Assembly (NCBI RefSeq): GCF_002813325.1
Contig: NZ_PHUG01000001.1
Coordinates: 2,170,001-2,234,000 of the forward strand
DNA length: 64,000 nt
Direction: 5' to 3'
Source: Janthinobacterium sp. 64
GTDB taxonomy: Bacteria > Pseudomonadota > Gammaproteobacteria > Burkholderiales > Burkholderiaceae_D
Position numbers and translations under genes: made by a program. Shown piece by piece: positions 18,772 to 28,546 of the stretch. Position 1 is the first letter of the stretch. Each line of letters begins with the position of its first letter. Below the pieces are notes generated by a model that ran no database searches, was not told where the DNA came from, and saw only the letters and a list, made by a program, of their open reading frames with translations.

Positions 18772-20013
18772 TTATACATCCAGGGCGCTACGGAAATCCT
18801 CGAGCAAATCGGCCTCATCCTCAATACCCACCGACACGCGGATCAAGGACTCGGCAATGCCCATGCTGGCGCGGCGCTCGGCGCCCATCTCATAAAAGAT
18901 CGTGTGCGCGACGGGAATGACGAGGGTGCGCGTGTCACCAAGGTTGCTCGCTGGAATGGCCAGATTCAGGCGATTGAGGAAATCGAAGCAGTCGATACCG
19001 TCTTTTAATTCAAAGCTGAACAGCGAGCCATAGCTGCGGAACAAGTCCGTCGCCAGCGCGTGCTGCGGGTGCACTGGCAAACCCGGGTAGTGCACGGCCG
19101 CTACACGCGGGTCGGCGGCAAGCATGGTGGCCAGCGCCAGGGCGTTCGAGCAGGTGCGGTCCATGCGCAAGGCCATGGTTTCCGCGCCGACGGCGATATG
19201 GTGCGCCGCTTCCGGGCCCAGCGATGCGCCGAAATCGCGCAAGGCCTTGGCGCGGATTTGCGCGATGCCCCACTGCGCCGGCGCCGCCTTTTTGTAGTTT
19301 TCAAAGATGTTCGGGTACTGCGTCCAGTCGAACACGCCCGTATCCGTCAAGCTGCCGCCCAGCGCATTGCCGTGGCCGCCGATGGATTTCGTCAGCGCAT
19401 TGACCACCAGGCCCGCACCCACCGCTTTCGGGCGGAACAGGTACGGCGTGGTCATCGTGTTGTCGACGATGTACAGGATGCCCTTCTCGCGGCACAGGTC
19501 GCCGATTTTCTTCAGGTCGGCGATCTGCGTGCGCGGGTTGGCGATGGTTTCCACAAACACGATGCGCGTGGCCGGCGTGATGGCGGCCGCCACGTTGGCG
19601 ACATCGGTGGCGTCGACGAACGTCACGGCGATGCCCTGCCCCGTCACCGTTTGCCACAGGCTGTTGGTGTTGCCAAACAAAAAGGCCGACGACACCACAT
19701 GGTCGCCCGCACGCAGCAGCGATTGCACCACGGCGCCGATGGCGCCCATGCCGGTGGCGAAACACAAGGTGGACACGCCGTCTTCCATCTGGTTGACCTT
19801 GTCTTCCAGCGCGGACACCGTCGGGTTACCCTGGCGGCCGTAGCGGAAACCCGGCTCCTTGCCCTGGAACACGGAAGCGAGCTGGCGCGCGTCGGCATAA
19901 CCGAAGGCAACGGAAGTATGCACGGGCTTGTGCAGCGAGCCGTGCTCGATGCCCTTGCGGCGGTCGTTATGCAGGATGGTGGTGGTAAAGCCGTAGGTTT
20001 TTTTGGTGGTCAT
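18772..20013 (-). CDS. Trans-sulfuration PLP enzyme (cystathionine gamma-synthase / O-succinylhomoserine sulfhydrylase family)
   Basis: 413-residue fold-type I PLP enzyme of Cys/Met metabolism. Motifs include FRYGRQGNPT near residue 57, the substrate/PLP segment CFATGMGAIG, VDNTMTTPYLFRP, and the PLP Lys in NALTKSIGGHGNALGG near residue 208, then RVSVGIEDEADL at the C-terminus. In pseudomonads the gene after purF in this same order is metZ (O-succinylhomoserine sulfhydrylase). The sequence here looks like the broader cystathionine gamma-synthase family rather than textbook MetZ, so the exact sulfur donor and product remain open. It starts 107 bp after the purF stop, past a terminator and a palindromic repeat. 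Confidence 0.85.
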   Translation of the reverse strand: MTTKKTYGFTTTILHNDRRKGIEHGSLHKPVHTSVAFGYADARQLASVFQGKEPGFRYGRQGNPTVSALEDKVNQMEDGVSTLCFATGMGAIGAVVQSLLRAGDHVVSSAFLFGNTNSLWQTVTGQGIAVTFVDATDVANVAAAITPATRIVFVETIANPRTQIADLKKIGDLCREKGILYIVDNTMTTPYLFRPKAVGAGLVVNALTKSIGGHGNALGGSLTDTGVFDWTQYPNIFENYKKAAPAQWGIAQIRAKALRDFGASLGPEAAHHIAVGAETMALRMDRTCSNALALATMLAADPRVAAVHYPGLPVHPQHALATDLFRSYGSLFSFELKDGIDCFDFLNRLNLAIPASNLGDTRTLVIPVAHTIFYEMGAERRASMGIAESLIRVSVGIEDEADLLEDFRSALDV

Positions 20014-20060
20014 GGTGGAAGTTCCGGAGTTCGATTTGCCGCGTAACCCAAGGCAAATGC

Positions 20061-20087
20061 CGGGGTCAGACCTGAAGGTCCGACCCC
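20061..20087. repeat. Intergenic palindrome, GGGGTC-type copy 1
   Basis: CGGGGTCAGACC-TGA-AGGTCCGACCCCG forms a long hairpin with one mismatch. A near-identical perfect copy lies at 26556-26586 past trpA, so this is a dispersed element, not a gene-specific site. Confidence 0.75.
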
Positions 20088-20113
20088 GAAAAAAAGCCCG
20101 GCATCGGCCGGGC
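20088..20113 (-). terminator. Rho-independent terminator of purF
   Basis: On the minus strand GCCCGGC/GCCGGGC with a four-base loop is followed by a run of seven T. It starts 7 bp past the purF stop. Confidence 0.88.
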
Positions 20114-20119
20114 AGGTAC

Positions 20120-21643
20120 TTATGCTTCCGTTGTTGCCAGGTTCAGGTTCAGCTGGGAACGCGGCGTATCTTCGGGCGCTGCCGCCTTCGGATGGTGGCG
20201 CGCATATTCCAGGCGGTCCAGATACTCCTGCGACACGTCGCCCGTCACGTACACGCCATCGAAGCACGACGCCTCGAAGTTGGTGAGCGCCGGGTTGACG
20301 TCGGCGATCGCCTGCTTCAGCGCGCCGATATCCTGGTACACCAGGTAATCGGCCGTGATTTCGCGGCACACTTCTTCCGTCGTGCGGCCATAGGCGATCA
20401 GCTCATCGCGCGTCGGCATGTCGATGCCGTACACGTTCGGGTAAATCACCGGTGGCGCGGCCGAGGCGAAGATGACTTTCGTCGCGCCCGCTTCGCGCGC
20501 CATCTGCACGATTTCACGGCTGGTGGTGCCGCGCACGATGGAATCGTCGACCAGCAGCACGACTTTATCCTTGAATTCGGACGGGATCGCGTTGAGCTTC
20601 TGGCGCACGGATTTCTTGCGCGCCGCCTGGCCCGGCATGATGAAGGTGCGGCCGATGTAGCGGTTCTTGATGAAGCCTTCGCGGTATTCCAGGTTCAGCG
20701 CCAGTGCCAGCTGGATGGCGGCCGGACGCGAGGAATCGGGAATCGGCATGACCACGTCGATATGCACGTCAGGCAATTCGGCACGGATCTTTTCAGCCAG
20801 GTATTCACCCATTTTCAGGCGCGTGGCGTACACCGAGGCGCCGTCGATGACGGAGTCGGGACGGGCCAGGTAGACGAATTCGAACACGCAGGGGTTCAGG
20901 CTGGCATTGTCGGCGCACTGGGCGCTGTGCAATTTCTTGTCGGCATCGATGAAGACGGCTTCGCCGGGACCAATGTCGCGCACGAAGCGGAAGCCCATGC
21001 CTTCCAGGGCCACGGATTCGGAAGCGATCAGGTATTCAGGACCCTGCTCCGTTTCATTGATGCCCAGGCACAAGGGACGGATGCCGTGCGGATCGCGGAA
21101 GGCCAGCAAGCCCACGCCGGCGATTTGCGCGACGGCAGCGTAGCCGCCCTTGACGCGGCGGTTCAGCACGGTGATGGCCTTGAAGATGGCTTCCGGGTCC
21201 AGGTTCAGGCCCGTCGTCGCTTCCTGGATTTCATGCGCCAGCACGTTGAGCAGCACTTCCGAATCGGAATCGGTATTGATGTGGCGGCGGTCATTTTTGA
21301 ACATTTCCTGTTTCAACTGTTCCCAGTTGGTCAGGTTGCCATTGTGCGCCAGGGTGATGCCGAACGGCGCATTCACATAAAACGGTTGTGCTTCCTCTTC
21401 GCTCGACGAACCGGCCGTCGGGTAGCGGCAATGGCCGATGCCCGTCGTGCCTTGCAGCGAACGCATGTTACGCGTACGGAAGACGTCACGCACGAGACCA
21501 TTGGCCTTGTGCATGGAAAACATACTGCTGTGATTGGTCGCAATCCCTGCCGCGTCCTGACCGCGATGTTGCAAGAGCAACAATGCATCATAGAGCAATT
21601 GATTGACAGGTTGATGGGAAACGACGCCGACGATGCCACACAT
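20120..21643 (-). CDS. purF: Amidophosphoribosyltransferase
   Basis: 507 residues (E. coli 505). It catalyses the first step of purine synthesis, from PRPP and glutamine to phosphoribosylamine. Cys2 of MCGIVGV is the glutaminase nucleophile, so the precursor starts directly at the active site. GTTGIGHCRYPT and the PRPP-binding loop VVLLVDDSIVRGTTS are present. An AGGAG ribosome site precedes the ATG. It follows cvpA by 38 bp, the classical cvpA-purF pair, and is followed by a strong terminator. Confidence 0.97.
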   Translation of the reverse strand: MCGIVGVVSHQPVNQLLYDALLLLQHRGQDAAGIATNHSSMFSMHKANGLVRDVFRTRNMRSLQGTTGIGHCRYPTAGSSSEEEAQPFYVNAPFGITLAHNGNLTNWEQLKQEMFKNDRRHINTDSDSEVLLNVLAHEIQEATTGLNLDPEAIFKAITVLNRRVKGGYAAVAQIAGVGLLAFRDPHGIRPLCLGINETEQGPEYLIASESVALEGMGFRFVRDIGPGEAVFIDADKKLHSAQCADNASLNPCVFEFVYLARPDSVIDGASVYATRLKMGEYLAEKIRAELPDVHIDVVMPIPDSSRPAAIQLALALNLEYREGFIKNRYIGRTFIMPGQAARKKSVRQKLNAIPSEFKDKVVLLVDDSIVRGTTSREIVQMAREAGATKVIFASAAPPVIYPNVYGIDMPTRDELIAYGRTTEEVCREITADYLVYQDIGALKQAIADVNPALTNFEASCFDGVYVTGDVSQEYLDRLEYARHHPKAAAPEDTPRSQLNLNLATTEA

Positions 21644-21681
21644 GGTGTGCTCCTAAACTGTGCTACTGATTTTAAAAAAAT

Positions 21682-22170
21682 TCAAAATTTCACATGCTGC
21701 GCGTAAGCGGCAGGCAGATAAGGCTTGATGGCACGCGCACCCTGCTCCGCGAGCGGACTGAGCAGCGCGTTTTTCCAGAATGACTGCTGCGGTATGGATG
21801 TCATGCCGCACAAGATGACGGCGGTCAGCACGATCACCAGTCCCCGCGCCACGCCGAACAGGCTGCCCAGGGTGCGGTCGGCCAGGCTCAGGCCCGTCAC
21901 CTTGACCAGTGCGTCGACCGTCATGGACAGCAATCCCATCAAAATGCGTACGCCGATGAACAACACCACGAAGGCCAGCAACAAACGGACGGCTTCGCCC
22001 GGCACGGCTTCCGGCAGGAATTTCGCCAGGGTGGCGCCATACGCATTGGCGATGACGAAAGCCACGATCCAGCTGACCAATGACAGTATTTCCTTGACCA
22101 GGCCACGCATCATGCTGATCAGCACGGACGTCACCAGCACGAACAGCACCAGGTAATCGAAGATCGTCAC
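21682..22170 (-). CDS. cvpA: CvpA family membrane protein
   Basis: 162-residue inner-membrane protein with about four hydrophobic spans (near 5-25, 28-48, 65-85, 105-125). It is the colicin V production homologue found upstream of purF in proteobacteria. The start codon is GTG at 22170 (MTIFDYLVLFVLV). Its biochemical role is not settled in the family; links to purine synthesis and envelope stress are proposed. It lies 20 bp downstream of the SPOR gene. Confidence 0.92.
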   Translation of the reverse strand: MTIFDYLVLFVLVTSVLISMMRGLVKEILSLVSWIVAFVIANAYGATLAKFLPEAVPGEAVRLLLAFVVLFIGVRILMGLLSMTVDALVKVTGLSLADRTLGSLFGVARGLVIVLTAVILCGMTSIPQQSFWKNALLSPLAEQGARAIKPYLPAAYAQHVKF

Positions 22171-22190
22171 GTCCGTTCAGCCTTGCAACA

Positions 22191-23201
22191 TCACGCCGGC
22201 ACCAGACTGCCGCCCAGGCCCAGCTTTTGCAGCTTGGCGCGCGTCTTTTCGGCGTCTTCGCGGCTGCCGAACGGGCCCACGCGCACGCGGATGCGCTCGC
22301 CGGCCGGGCTGGAGACTTTCTGCGTATAGGACTTGATGCCCGCGTCGCGCAGCTTGTCCTGCAATTCATCAACCTTGTCCTGCGTCGCCAGGGCCGCCAC
22401 CTGCACCACGAACTTGCCGCTGCCGGCGTCGTGCGCCTTGTCTTGCGCCTTCTCTTGTGCTTTCTCTTGCGGCTTGCCTTCCAGAATCGCCAGCGCGCGC
22501 GCGGCATCGTCGGCCGATTGCGCCGGCTTGGCAGGCTTCGGTTCGGGCTTGGCTTCCGGTTTTACTTCATGCTTGGGTTCAGGCTTGGACTCGGGCTTGG
22601 ACTCGTGTTTCGGCTCGGGCTTGCTTTCGTGTTTCGGTTCCGGTTTCGGCTCGACCTTGACCGGCTTGGGCTCGGGCTTGGGCTCGGGTTTCGGTTCCAC
22701 ATAAGTTGGCTTGGCAGGCACAGGCTGGACGGCGGCCAGCACGGGCGCCGGCATGGGTGTCGGTGCAGGGGTCGGCTTGGCCGCAGGCGGCAGCGGTGCG
22801 TCGATGATTTCCTCGGACTGGTCCAGGCCAGTGTGCGCAGCCGCTTGAGCGGGCGCGGCCGGCACGGGAGCAGGCGCAGGCGCAGCGGCTTTTTCTTTCG
22901 ACGGAATGTCGATGGCGATATCGTTGAAAGGCGCTTTCGGCTCGGAATCGAGCAGCATCGGCAAGCCGACAGCCACACCCAGGGCCAGAGCGATGGCCCC
23001 GACCAGGCGGCGGCGGGCGCGCTTTTTTTCAGGCAAGACCGGGTCCGGCGCTTCCTTGCCGCCACGGCGCGATCCGCCGCCACCGGAGGTGTTGGCGGCG
23101 CGCTTGCGGGTCGGCGACTGTGCTTCGCCAGGGACATAAAAGCCGCTGTCTTCGCCAGAGGATTCTTGCTTGTTTTTAAACAGTTTCGAGAACAAGCCCA
23201 T
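22191..23201 (-). CDS. SPOR domain protein (DedD-like)
   Basis: 336-residue bitopic inner-membrane protein. A short cytoplasmic N-terminus is followed by one transmembrane helix (about 68-86, LVGAIALALGVAVGLPMLL), a long Pro/Lys/Glu linker with repeated PEPK and KHES blocks (about 165-225) and a C-terminal SPOR domain (about 258-336; VQVAALATQDKVDELQDKL, then RVRVGPFGSREDAEKTR). SPOR domains bind denuded glycan at the septum. In position it corresponds to dedD between folC and cvpA. The linker presumably spans the periplasm. Confidence 0.9.
   Translation of the reverse strand: MGLFSKLFKNKQESSGEDSGFYVPGEAQSPTRKRAANTSGGGGSRRGGKEAPDPVLPEKKRARRRLVGAIALALGVAVGLPMLLDSEPKAPFNDIAIDIPSKEKAAAPAPAPVPAAPAQAAAHTGLDQSEEIIDAPLPPAAKPTPAPTPMPAPVLAAVQPVPAKPTYVEPKPEPKPEPKPVKVEPKPEPKHESKPEPKHESKPESKPEPKHEVKPEAKPEPKPAKPAQSADDAARALAILEGKPQEKAQEKAQDKAHDAGSGKFVVQVAALATQDKVDELQDKLRDAGIKSYTQKVSSPAGERIRVRVGPFGSREDAEKTRAKLQKLGLGGSLVPA
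22545..22700 (-). repeat. PEPK/KHES codon repeats in the SPOR protein linker
   Basis: Degenerate 12-base repeats encode alternating PEPK, KHES and KPES tetrapeptides. The tract is low-complexity and a likely length-variable spacer. Confidence 0.8.
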
Positions 23202-23225
23202 GCGTGATTTTCAGTCGAGTGCGTT

Positions 23226-24524
23226 TCAGTGAAGTGAGGATTTTCGGGCCTTCATCACGCCGGCAACGGTGAGGAAAGAACCAAAGACCACAATTCTATC
23301 ATTCTCACCGGCCCGGCTCATTGCATTTGCAAAAGCTTGTGCCGGATCATCGAAAATAGACACAGTATGCTCGCTGCTGTCGGGCTTATCTTCCAGCATG
23401 ATCTGCACCTTGGCGGCCAGCTCGGAAGCCGTGGCCGCGCGCGGTGAAGGCAAGCCAGTCAGGCACCAGTGGTCGACGTGCTCGCTCATCGCGGCCAGCA
23501 CGCCATCGATGTCCTTGTCCTGCATGGAGCCGAACACGGCATAGGTGTACGGGTGGAAACCCATATTGCCCAGGTTCTGGTTCAGCGCCGACGCCGCGTG
23601 GGGGTTGTGCGCCACGTCGAGGATCACGCTGGGGCGGCCCGGCAAGACCTGGAAGCGGCCCGGCAGTTCCACCGTCACGAGGCCCGTGCGCACTTCCTGC
23701 GCGCCCACTGGCAGTGTCAGCTTCAGCACTTCCAGCGCGGCCAGCACGGCCGTCGCATTGAGGATCTGGTTGGCGCCGCGCAAACTTGGATACGCGAGCG
23801 AATTGCGGCGCTGCTCGCGTCCGCCGTAGTTCCACTGCTGCTTGTCGCCCGAGTAATTGAAATCACGGCCCATCAGCCACAGGTCGGCGCCGATGGCTGC
23901 GGCATGGTCGATCAAGGATTGGGGCGGCACGGGGTCGCTGCAAATGGCCGCCTTGCCCGGACGGAAGATGCCGGCCTTTTCAAAGCCGATCGCTTCACGC
24001 GTATCGCCCAGGTAATCCGTGTGGTCGATATCGACGCTGGTGACGATGGCGACATCGGCGTCGATCACGTTGACGGCGTCGAGGCGCCCGCCCAGGCCCA
24101 CTTCCAGGATGGCCACGTCCAGCTTGGCCTGCGACAGCAAATGCAGGATGGCCAGGGTGGTAAATTCGAAATACGTCAGCGGCGTGTCGCCGCGCACGGC
24201 TTCGACGGCATGGAAGCTGGCGACGAGCTGCTCGTCGCTGGCCATCTCACCCAGCACGCGCGCACGCTCGTTAAAATCGAGAAAGTGCGGCTTGATGTAC
24301 AGCCCCACTTTGTAGCCGGCACGCAACAGCACGGATTCCAGCATGGCGCAGGTGGAGCCTTTGCCATTCGTACCCGCCACCATGATCACGGGGCAAGTAA
24401 ACGCCAGTTGCATGCGCGCCTTGACGGCTTGCACGCGGTCCAGGCCCATGTTGATCTGGGTTTCCGAATGGCGGGTTTCCAGCATGGCGAGCCAGTCCGG
24501 CAAGGTGGTGGGGAGGTTTTGCAT
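23226..24524 (-). CDS. folC: Bifunctional folylpolyglutamate synthase / dihydrofolate synthase
   Basis: 432-residue Mur-ligase-type enzyme that adds glutamate to dihydropteroate and folates. The P-loop MVAGTNGKGSTCAML, the EVGLGGRLDAVN segment, the Mg site VDIDHTDYLGDT and the C-terminal LDVAHNPHA are clear. The start at 24524 (MQNLPTTLPDWLAMLE) fits the family; an in-frame ATG at 24554 adds ten residues. It lies between accD and the SPOR gene, the conserved accD-folC order. Confidence 0.95.
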   Translation of the reverse strand: MQNLPTTLPDWLAMLETRHSETQINMGLDRVQAVKARMQLAFTCPVIMVAGTNGKGSTCAMLESVLLRAGYKVGLYIKPHFLDFNERARVLGEMASDEQLVASFHAVEAVRGDTPLTYFEFTTLAILHLLSQAKLDVAILEVGLGGRLDAVNVIDADVAIVTSVDIDHTDYLGDTREAIGFEKAGIFRPGKAAICSDPVPPQSLIDHAAAIGADLWLMGRDFNYSGDKQQWNYGGREQRRNSLAYPSLRGANQILNATAVLAALEVLKLTLPVGAQEVRTGLVTVELPGRFQVLPGRPSVILDVAHNPHAASALNQNLGNMGFHPYTYAVFGSMQDKDIDGVLAAMSEHVDHWCLTGLPSPRAATASELAAKVQIMLEDKPDSSEHTVSIFDDPAQAFANAMSRAGENDRIVVFGSFLTVAGVMKARKSSLH

Positions 24525-24587
24525 GGGAGACTTCTTGAAGGATGCGATGCGCAAGGCGCAGAAGAGATATAACGAGGCAGGACGATG

Positions 24588-24620
24588 TAGGTCGGGTTAG
24601 GCCAAAGGCCGTAACCCGAC
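24588..24620. repeat. Intergenic palindrome (GTCGGGTTA...TAACCCGAC)
   Basis: GTCGGGTTAGGCC and its partner GGCCGTAACCCGAC form a hairpin between accD and folC. Palindromes of this kind are scattered in many beta- and gammaproteobacterial genomes. There is no T tract, so it is more likely a dispersed element than a terminator. Confidence 0.6.
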
Positions 24621-24632
24621 GCCAGCGGTAAA

Positions 24633-25505
24633 TTAAGCCAGCACTTCCACAGCCTGGTTTTGCAACAAGGCCAGCAGACGCGCGATTTCTTCGCGCATCT
24701 TGCGGCGGTCGACGATCATGTCGACGGCGCCCTTGGTGACGAGGAACTCGGCGCGCTGGAAGCCTTCCGGCAGTTTTTCGCGCACGGTGTTTTCAATCAC
24801 GCGCGGGCCGGCAAAGCCGATCAGCGCTTTTGGCTCGGCAATGACGACGTCGCCCATGAAGGCGAACGAAGCGGACACGCCGCCCATGGTCGGGTCGGTC
24901 AGCACGCTGATGAATGGCAATTTCTTTTCCGACAACTTGGTCAGCATGGCCGTGGTTTTTGCCATCTGCATCAGCGACAGCAAGCCTTCCTGCATGCGCG
25001 CGCCACCGGTGGCGGTGATGCAAATGAATGGCACCTTCTGTTCCAGCGCGATTTGCGCGCCGCGCACGAAGCGCTCGCCCACGACGGAGCCCATGGAGCC
25101 GCCCATGAATTCGAATTCGAAGCACGCCACGACCACTGGCAGGCTCATGATGGCGCCGCCCATGACGACCATCGCATCCGTCTCGCCCGTCGCTTCCATG
25201 GCGGACTTCAGGCGGTCCGGGTATTTCTTGCTGTCCTTGAACTTCAGGGTGTCGACGGGCAGGATTTCCTGGCCGATTTCATAGCGGCCACCCGCGTCGA
25301 GCAGGCTGTCGAGGCGTTCACGCGCGCGGATGCGCATGTGGTGGTCGCATTTCGGGCACACGTGCAAATTCGATTCCAGGTCCGTGCGGTACAGCACGGC
25401 TTCGCACGACGGGCACTTGACCCACAGGCCTTCCGGCATGGTTTTGCGCGCGGCAGCGTCCGAACGCTGGATGCGCGGTGGCAGCAGTTTTTCCAACCAA
25501 CTCAT
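24633..25505 (-). CDS. accD: Acetyl-CoA carboxylase carboxyltransferase subunit beta
   Basis: 290 residues. It begins [12 protein letters not shown] with a good AAGGAG ribosome site, then a four-cysteine zinc ribbon (CPSC near residue 31 and CPKC near residue 50) and the crotonase-like carboxyltransferase domain ([46 protein letters not shown]). It forms the carboxyltransferase with AccA, which is not in this window. It is followed by folC past a palindromic repeat. Confidence 0.97.
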   Translation of the reverse strand: MSWLEKLLPPRIQRSDAAARKTMPEGLWVKCPSCEAVLYRTDLESNLHVCPKCDHHMRIRARERLDSLLDAGGRYEIGQEILPVDTLKFKDSKKYPDRLKSAMEATGETDAMVVMGGAIMSLPVVVACFEFEFMGGSMGSVVGERFVRGAQIALEQKVPFICITATGGARMQEGLLSLMQMAKTTAMLTKLSEKKLPFISVLTDPTMGGVSASFAFMGDVVIAEPKALIGFAGPRVIENTVREKLPEGFQRAEFLVTKGAVDMIVDRRKMREEIARLLALLQNQAVEVLA

Positions 25506-25703
25506 ATTTTCTCCTTGGGCCCTTGTAGGGGTAGCGTCGGTGGACGCCCCCGGCAGACGGTAAACGGCGACGCCCCCATGGGGCGCCACCAGAAATTTTA
25601 TCTATTGCACAATTACAGGCAAATCAGTGGCCGAAGTGTAGCCGTTTATCGCCGGGCTGTCGAACTTTGCCGTCAACGCATCTTGCGTAAACGGCAATCT
25701 TAC

Positions 25704-26501
25704 TCAGGCGTCCAGTGCGGCGCGGATGCCTGCCGTAAAGCTGCGCACGGCGTCGACGGCGCCGCCTTCCGGCGCATTTTCAATCTCCTGGATGATGCGG
25801 CTGCCGATCACGACGGCATCGGCCACCTTGGCCACGGCCTTGGCCGTGGCGCCATCGCGGATGCCGAAGCCCACGCCGATGGGTAATTTTACATGCTGGC
25901 GGATGGCCGCGAGACGTTCCGCCACCTGTTCCGTATCAATGTTACCGGCGCCCGTGACGCCCTTGAGCGACACATAATAGCTGAAGCCGCCGCCAACCTT
26001 GGCCACTTGCGCGATGCGCTCTTCGGTCGAGGTGGGCGCCAGCAGGAAGATCAGGTCGAGGCCTGCTTCGCGCATGGCCGCACCAAACTCTTCGCACTCT
26101 TCCGGCGGATAGTCGACGACGATGGCGCCATCGGCACCGGCAGCTTGCGCCGCTGCAATGAAGGCGGCGCTGCCGATGCGCTCGATGGGATTCGCGTAGC
26201 CCATCAGTACCACAGGCGTCGTCTGGTTCGTTACACGGAACTGGCGCACATAGCCGAACACGTCGTGGATGCCGACGTTGAATTTCAAGGCCCGCTCGCA
26301 GGCCCGCTGGATGACGGGGCCTTCGGCCATGGGGTCGGAAAACGGCACGCCCAGTTCGAGCACATCGGCGCCACCCTCGACGAGCGCGTGCATCAGCGGC
26401 ACGGTGGCGTCAGGGCCGGGGTCGCCAGCGGTGATGAAGGTGACCAGGCCGGTCTTGTTGTTCGATTTTAAAGTGGCAAAGGTGGTGGCGATACGGGACA
26501 T
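25704..26501 (-). CDS. trpA: Tryptophan synthase alpha subunit
   Basis: 265 residues (E. coli 268). It cleaves indole-3-glycerol phosphate and channels indole to TrpB. The catalytic Glu lies in [20 protein letters not shown], the Asp in [13 protein letters not shown], and loop and phosphate segments in [11 protein letters not shown] and [12 protein letters not shown]. It is 99 bp downstream of trpB, separated by a palindromic repeat. Confidence 0.97.
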   Translation of the reverse strand: MSRIATTFATLKSNNKTGLVTFITAGDPGPDATVPLMHALVEGGADVLELGVPFSDPMAEGPVIQRACERALKFNVGIHDVFGYVRQFRVTNQTTPVVLMGYANPIERIGSAAFIAAAQAAGADGAIVVDYPPEECEEFGAAMREAGLDLIFLLAPTSTEERIAQVAKVGGGFSYYVSLKGVTGAGNIDTEQVAERLAAIRQHVKLPIGVGFGIRDGATAKAVAKVADAVVIGSRIIQEIENAPEGGAVDAVRSFTAGIRAALDA

Positions 26502-26555
26502 GGATATCTTTCGTGGTGATGGATAGAGGAAATAATTTCAACCCAGGAGCAAAGA

Positions 26556-26586
26556 CCGGGGTCGGACCCTGAGGGTCCGACCCCGG
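26556..26586. repeat. Intergenic palindrome, GGGGTC-type copy 2 (perfect)
   Basis: A 31-bp perfect inverted repeat, CCGGGGTCGGACCCT-G-AGGGTCCGACCCCGG, lies between trpB and trpA. It matches the element at 20061-20087. No T run follows, so it is probably not a simple terminator inside this operon. Confidence 0.8.
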
Positions 26587-26600
26587 CCGTTATTGGGGTC

Positions 26601-27848
26601 TCAGGAGAAATTGAGTCCCATGCGCTCCGCCACGGTATGCATGTCCTTGTCGCCACGGCCCGACAGGTTGGCCAGCACGATCTGGTCTTTCGGCAAGGTG
26701 GCCGCCAGCTTGGCCGCGTAGGCCAGCGCGTGCGACGATTCCAGGGCCGGGATGATGCCTTCGATATGGCAGCAGTCGTGGAAAGCCTGCAGCGCCTCGT
26801 CATCGGTGATGGACACGTATTGCGCGCGGCCCGAGTCTTTCAGCCATGCATGTTCCGGCCCCACGCCCGGATAGTCGAGGCCGGCCGAGACGGAATGCGT
26901 CTCGATGATCTGGCCGTTGTCATCCTGCAGCAGATAGGTGCGGTTACCATGCAGCACGCCCGGGAAGCCGGCCGTCAGCGAGGCCGAGTGCTTGCCCGTG
27001 TCCAGGCCTTCGCCGGCCGCTTCCACGCCGATCAGTTTCACATCGTTCTGGTCGATATACGGGTAAAAGATGCCCATGGCGTTCGAGCCGCCGCCGATGC
27101 AGGCGACCACATAGTCGGGCTGGCGGCCCGTCATTTCCGGCATTTGCACCAGGCACTCCTCGCCGATCACGGACTGGAAGTCGCGCACCATCATCGGGTA
27201 AGGATGGGGGCCGGCCACGGTGCCGATGATGTAGAAGGTGTTTTCGATGTTCGTGACCCAGTCGCGCATGGCTTCGTTCAGCGCATCTTTCAAGGTCTTG
27301 GAGCCGGATTCGACGGGCACGACGGTCGCGCCCAGCAATTTCATGCGGTAGACGTTCTGCGCCTGGCGCTTGACGTCTTCGCTGCCCATGTAGACCACGC
27401 ATTCGAGGCCGAAGCGGGCGCAGATGGTGGCCGTGGCCACGCCGTGCTGGCCGGCGCCCGTCTCGGCGATGATGCGCGGCTTGCCCATGCGCTTGGCCAG
27501 CAAGGCCTGGCCGATCACGTTATTGATCTTGTGCGCGCCCGTGTGGTTCAAGTCTTCGCGCTTGAAATAGATTTGCGCGCCGCCGGCCAGCTCGGACCAG
27601 CGCTTGGCGTGGTAGATCGGCGACGGACGGCCGACGAAATGTTTCAGCTCGTAGCGGAATTCTTCGAGGAATTCCGGGTCGACGCTGTAGCGGGCGTAGG
27701 CATCCTTCAGTTCGGCCAGCGCATGCGTGAGCGTTTCAGCAACAAACGCGCCGCCATACGGGCCGAAGTGGCCGCGCAGGTCGGGAAACGGGTAATCGGT
27801 GGCGTGGAACAATGCGGCGGCGCCGGGCGCGGTGGTGTGGTCATTCAT
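26601..27848 (-). CDS. trpB: Tryptophan synthase beta subunit
   Basis: 415-residue PLP enzyme condensing indole with serine. The start at 27848 ([13 protein letters not shown]) has an AGAGGA ribosome site. Motifs: [15 protein letters not shown], the PLP Lys in [23 protein letters not shown] and the phosphate loop GGGSNAMG. The start overlaps the trpF stop by 8 bp (ATGAATGA), so the two are translationally coupled. The N-terminal extension before GHFGPYGG is slightly longer than in E. coli TrpB. Confidence 0.97.
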   Translation of the reverse strand: MNDHTTAPGAAALFHATDYPFPDLRGHFGPYGGAFVAETLTHALAELKDAYARYSVDPEFLEEFRYELKHFVGRPSPIYHAKRWSELAGGAQIYFKREDLNHTGAHKINNVIGQALLAKRMGKPRIIAETGAGQHGVATATICARFGLECVVYMGSEDVKRQAQNVYRMKLLGATVVPVESGSKTLKDALNEAMRDWVTNIENTFYIIGTVAGPHPYPMMVRDFQSVIGEECLVQMPEMTGRQPDYVVACIGGGSNAMGIFYPYIDQNDVKLIGVEAAGEGLDTGKHSASLTAGFPGVLHGNRTYLLQDDNGQIIETHSVSAGLDYPGVGPEHAWLKDSGRAQYVSITDDEALQAFHDCCHIEGIIPALESSHALAYAAKLAATLPKDQIVLANLSGRGDKDMHTVAERMGLNFS

Positions 27849-28524
27849 GGTGGTTTCCTCTGGCAATGATGGCATCGGCATCCTGCACCGCGGCGATAAA
27901 CGCGCGGACACGGGATGCGTCCTTGATGCCCTTGGACGCTTCGACACCACTGCTGATGTCGACGGCGTAAGGGCGCACGCGCACCACTGCGTCAGTCGCG
28001 TTTTGTACGCTCAAGCCACCACTTAAAACGACCCGAGGCGCGAGTTCTTTTGGAATGAGGGACCAATCAAATACCTTTCCTGCACCGCCATACGCATCCA
28101 CATAGGTGTCCAGCAAGAGGCTGGCAAACAAGGGACTGGCGGCGCGATAGCGCTGTTCGTATTCTAGCAAATCTTCAAAGGAGGTGTCGGGTTTGACGCG
28201 GAACACTTGCGTAAACGGCGTATTGACGGCACCGGCGAGCGCCGCGCTGTGTTCGGGCGTCTCGTCGCCATGAAATTGCAGCAGAGATAGAGGCGCCACG
28301 GCCCTGGTGGCTCGCACCTCTTCCACGGTGGCATTGACGAACAGGCCCACCGTCGTCACGTAGGGCGGCATGGCGGCGATCAGGGCCGCCGCCTGTTCGG
28401 GCGTCACATAGCGGGGGCTTTTCGGATAAAACACGAAGCCGATGGCGTCGGCGCCCGCCGCCACGACGGCCTGGATGTCTTCGGCGCGGGTCAGGCCGCA
28501 GATCTTGATGCGTGTGCGTGACAT
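27841..28524 (-). CDS. trpF: Phosphoribosylanthranilate isomerase
   Basis: 227 residues, a TIM-barrel isomerase of tryptophan synthesis. The start [17 protein letters not shown] contains the catalytic Cys of [31 protein letters not shown] and VVLSGGL follow, with the catalytic Asp in ALLLDTYV. It stands alone rather than fused to TrpC, as usual in betaproteobacteria. It is 22 bp downstream of truA and overlaps trpB by 8 bp. Confidence 0.97.
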   Translation of the reverse strand: MSRTRIKICGLTRAEDIQAVVAAGADAIGFVFYPKSPRYVTPEQAAALIAAMPPYVTTVGLFVNATVEEVRATRAVAPLSLLQFHGDETPEHSAALAGAVNTPFTQVFRVKPDTSFEDLLEYEQRYRAASPLFASLLLDTYVDAYGGAGKVFDWSLIPKELAPRVVLSGGLSVQNATDAVVRVRPYAVDISSGVEASKGIKDASRVRAFIAAVQDADAIIARGNHHE

Positions 28525-28546
28525 GGCTTTTCCTTGAAATAGAACG

